Assembly: GCA_944383765.1 (NCBI GenBank)
Contig: CALWQT010000004.1
Location: forward strand, 111,581 to 175,580
Length of the DNA stretch: 64,000 nt
Reading direction: 5' to 3'
Origin: an uncultured Lachnospiraceae bacterium
GTDB taxonomy: Bacteria; Bacillota; Clostridia; Lachnospirales; Lachnospiraceae
Shown: positions 63,320 to 64,000 of the stretch, piece by piece
Layout of the letters: each line of letters begins with the position of its first letter
Position numbering within the stretch: position 1 is the stretch's first letter
Position numbers and translations under genes: made by a program
Notes under the pieces: generated by a model
Database searches by the model: none
Told to the model about the DNA's origin: nothing
What the model saw: the letters and a program-made list of their open reading frames with translations, nothing else

Positions 63320-63588
63320 ATGAGCAGACAGACAGTTTACAGGCAAAATGACTTTTTGGAGGGTCCGATTCTGCCACCATTAATACAGTTTGCCCTTCCC
63401 CTGATGCTGTCCCAGCTTTTACAGGCTCTGTACGGATACCGCTTTCTTACTTTTTAAGCCAGTTACCTGATACGGGAATGTTCCTTATCAGTCTGGCAGT
63501 ACCTGCATCGGCACTGGTAATGTGCGTATGGTATTTTGCTTGGCTTCGGAGAAAAGATAGGGAGATGGAAATACAGCAGGGAAGATAG
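63320..63588 (+). pseudogene. MATE efflux transporter remnant with internal deletion
   Basis: The frame from ATG 63320 (GGAGAGG nine bases upstream) encodes a normal MATE N-terminus: NDFLEGPILPPLIQFALPLM then LSQLLQALYG. Then it runs off into YRFLTF and stops at TAA 63455-63457. From about 63436 a different frame encodes a MATE-like C-terminus: PLSYFLSQLPDTGMFLISL, then ALVMCVWYFAWLRRKD, stopping at TAG 63586-63588. About 400 codons seem lost between the two ends, with a frame change at the joint near 63432-63438. The gene cannot make a transporter. Confidence 0.82.
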
Positions 63589-63624
63589 GATTCTCTGCTA
63601 TATTTTTTCTTGCGAATAAAACAA

Positions 63625-63652
63625 AAAAGCTATCGGATTTCCGATAGCTTTT
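63625..63652. terminator. Terminator between the MATE remnant and tRNA-Leu(CAG)
   Basis: AAAAGCTATCGG and CCGATAGCTTTT form a 12-bp perfect stem with an ATTT loop. It can end the minus-strand tRNA-Leu transcript as well as plus-strand transcription from the remnant. Confidence 0.85.
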
Positions 63653-63654
63653 CA

Positions 63655-63738
63655 TGCAGAAGAAGAGACTTGAACTCTCACGGTATTGCTACCACACGGA
63701 CCTGAACCGTGCGCGTCTGCCAATTCCGCCACTTCTGC
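63655..63738 (-). tRNA. tRNA-Leu, anticodon CAG
   Basis: On the minus strand an 84-base class II tRNA folds with acceptor GCAGAAG/CTTCTGC and discriminator A. The D-arm has AATTGGCAGAC. The anticodon stem is CACGG/CCGTG with loop TTCAGGT, giving anticodon CAG. A long variable arm (TGGTAGCAATACCG) and TTCAAGT in the T-loop follow. CCA is not encoded. A strong promoter lies upstream. Confidence 0.95.
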
Positions 63739-63743
63739 GAACC

Positions 63744-63757
63744 GTTCTCGTGAGAAC
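63744..63757. repeat. Palindrome in the tRNA-Leu(CAG) leader
   Basis: GTTCTC-GT-GAGAAC lies six bases before the tRNA; GTGAGA (63750-63755) can also pair with TCTCAC (63761-63766). These are probably processing hairpins in the tRNA precursor. Confidence 0.5.
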
Positions 63758-63779
63758 CTGTCTCACAAGCACGTTTGTC

Positions 63780-63808
63780 ATTATAAGGGATAAAAATCCA
63801 TTTGTCAA
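63780..63808 (-). promoter_or_regulatory. Promoter of tRNA-Leu(CAG)
   Basis: On the minus strand TTGACA, a 17-base spacer and TATAAT form a full consensus promoter 42 bases upstream of the tRNA. Confidence 0.92.
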
Positions 63809-63872
63809 CCATTTTTTTGAAAAATTTTGAAAAGATTTGCCAAAAAATTTGGCAGACTTTTGGAAAAAAGGA

Positions 63873-63901
63873 TTGCATTTAAAAATTGCCCGTGATATAA
63901 T
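63873..63901 (+). promoter_or_regulatory. Promoter of tRNA-Leu(AAG)
   Basis: TTGCAT, a 17-base spacer and TATAAT end 12 bases before the tRNA 5' end, so the precursor leader is only a few bases long. Confidence 0.85.
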
Positions 63902-63913
63902 ACCATACGTTAA

Positions 63914-63997
63914 GCGGGAGTGCTGGAATTGGCAGACAGGCAAGACTAAGGATCTTGTGGGTGTATGCTCGTGTGGGTTCAAGTCCCATCTCCCGCA
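63914..63997 (+). tRNA. tRNA-Leu, anticodon AAG
   Basis: An 84-base class II tRNA folds with acceptor GCGGGAG/CTCCCGC and discriminator A. The D-arm has AATTGGCAGAC. The anticodon stem is CAAGA/TCTTG with loop CTAAGGA, giving anticodon AAG. A long variable arm (TGGGTGTATGCTCG) and TTCAAGT in the T-loop follow. Position 34 is A, which normally must be deaminated to inosine by TadA. Such A34 leucine tRNAs are unusual in bacteria but known in some Firmicutes. Confidence 0.92.
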
Positions 63998-64000
63998 TAG

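Overview
The window reads as one contiguous piece of chromosome from an anaerobic, spore-forming Clostridia member, most likely a Lachnospiraceae gut bacterium. This placement is inferred from moderate GC, strong AGGAGG ribosome binding sites with occasional GTG/TTG starts, consensus TTGACA-17-TATAAT promoters, a CIRCE-controlled groESL operon, a GerA-family spore protein, mannose-type PTS and ECF transporters, and QueH. No phage, insertion sequence or CRISPR array was seen. Most genes are core functions; accessory metabolism is concentrated in a left-edge sugar cluster (1-6.6 kb), a PTS cluster (23.7-27.4 kb) and a LacI/ABC operon (44.7-52.9 kb).

Layout. 1-6.6 kb: the end of a carbohydrate operon with a zinc-type dehydrogenase (partial), two different class II aldolases, a LacX-like mutarotase, a PfkA-family phosphofructokinase, a divergent triosephosphate isomerase and a LarA-like nickel-pincer racemase/epimerase. 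6.7-7.7 kb: a secreted protein with cell-wall-binding-like repeats (minus). 7.9-13.1 kb: homoserine dehydrogenase, aerobic-type ribonucleotide reductase NrdAB, nitroreductase. 13.3-16.9 kb: glutaminyl-tRNA synthetase followed by a MocR regulator whose PLP lysine is glutamine, then a small Ala-rich membrane-anchored protein. 17-21.2 kb: groES-groEL with CIRCE, a zinc-ribbon membrane protein, guaB. 21.3-24.6 kb (minus): an OGG1-type glycosylase with a possibly leaderless promoter, a SpoVAF-like protein and an RpiR regulator, divergent from a complete mannose-family PTS (24.8-27.4 kb). 27.5-28.6 kb: TcdA coupled to an Rrf2 regulator (minus). 28.9-39.1 kb: MATE exporter, NAD synthetase, a SpoU methyltransferase, an NfeD-stomatin pair, BirA, MutY, a lipid kinase and RpoD.

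39.2-44.7 kb: QueH, HPr, a tetrahydrofolate riboswitch controlling folT, an Mrp ATPase, a small alarmone synthetase, a GNAT enzyme (minus) and LrgAB. 44.7-52.9 kb: a LacI repressor divergent from an operon holding a ribose-type ABC importer, a rare fusion of VOC-type modules to a PfkB sugar kinase, and two tandem cytoplasmic esterases. This is the best candidate for an undescribed pathway: import of a possibly acylated sugar, intracellular deacylation and phosphorylation, with LacI induction through overlapping AAACGTTT palindromes.

53-56.6 kb: pyrF-pyrK-pyrD-pyrE plus a 49-residue membrane protein. 56.7-59.6 kb: VanZ, a small membrane protein and an M29-type aminopeptidase with a long N-terminal extension. 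59.7-63.2 kb: purE-purM-purN-purD behind a 16-bp perfect inverted repeat. 63.3-64 kb: a MATE remnant with its middle deleted, and two divergent leucine tRNA genes, one with the unusual anticodon AAG.

Assignments come from reading motifs, not from searches. Where a start codon differs from the longest open frame, the reason is given in the entry.
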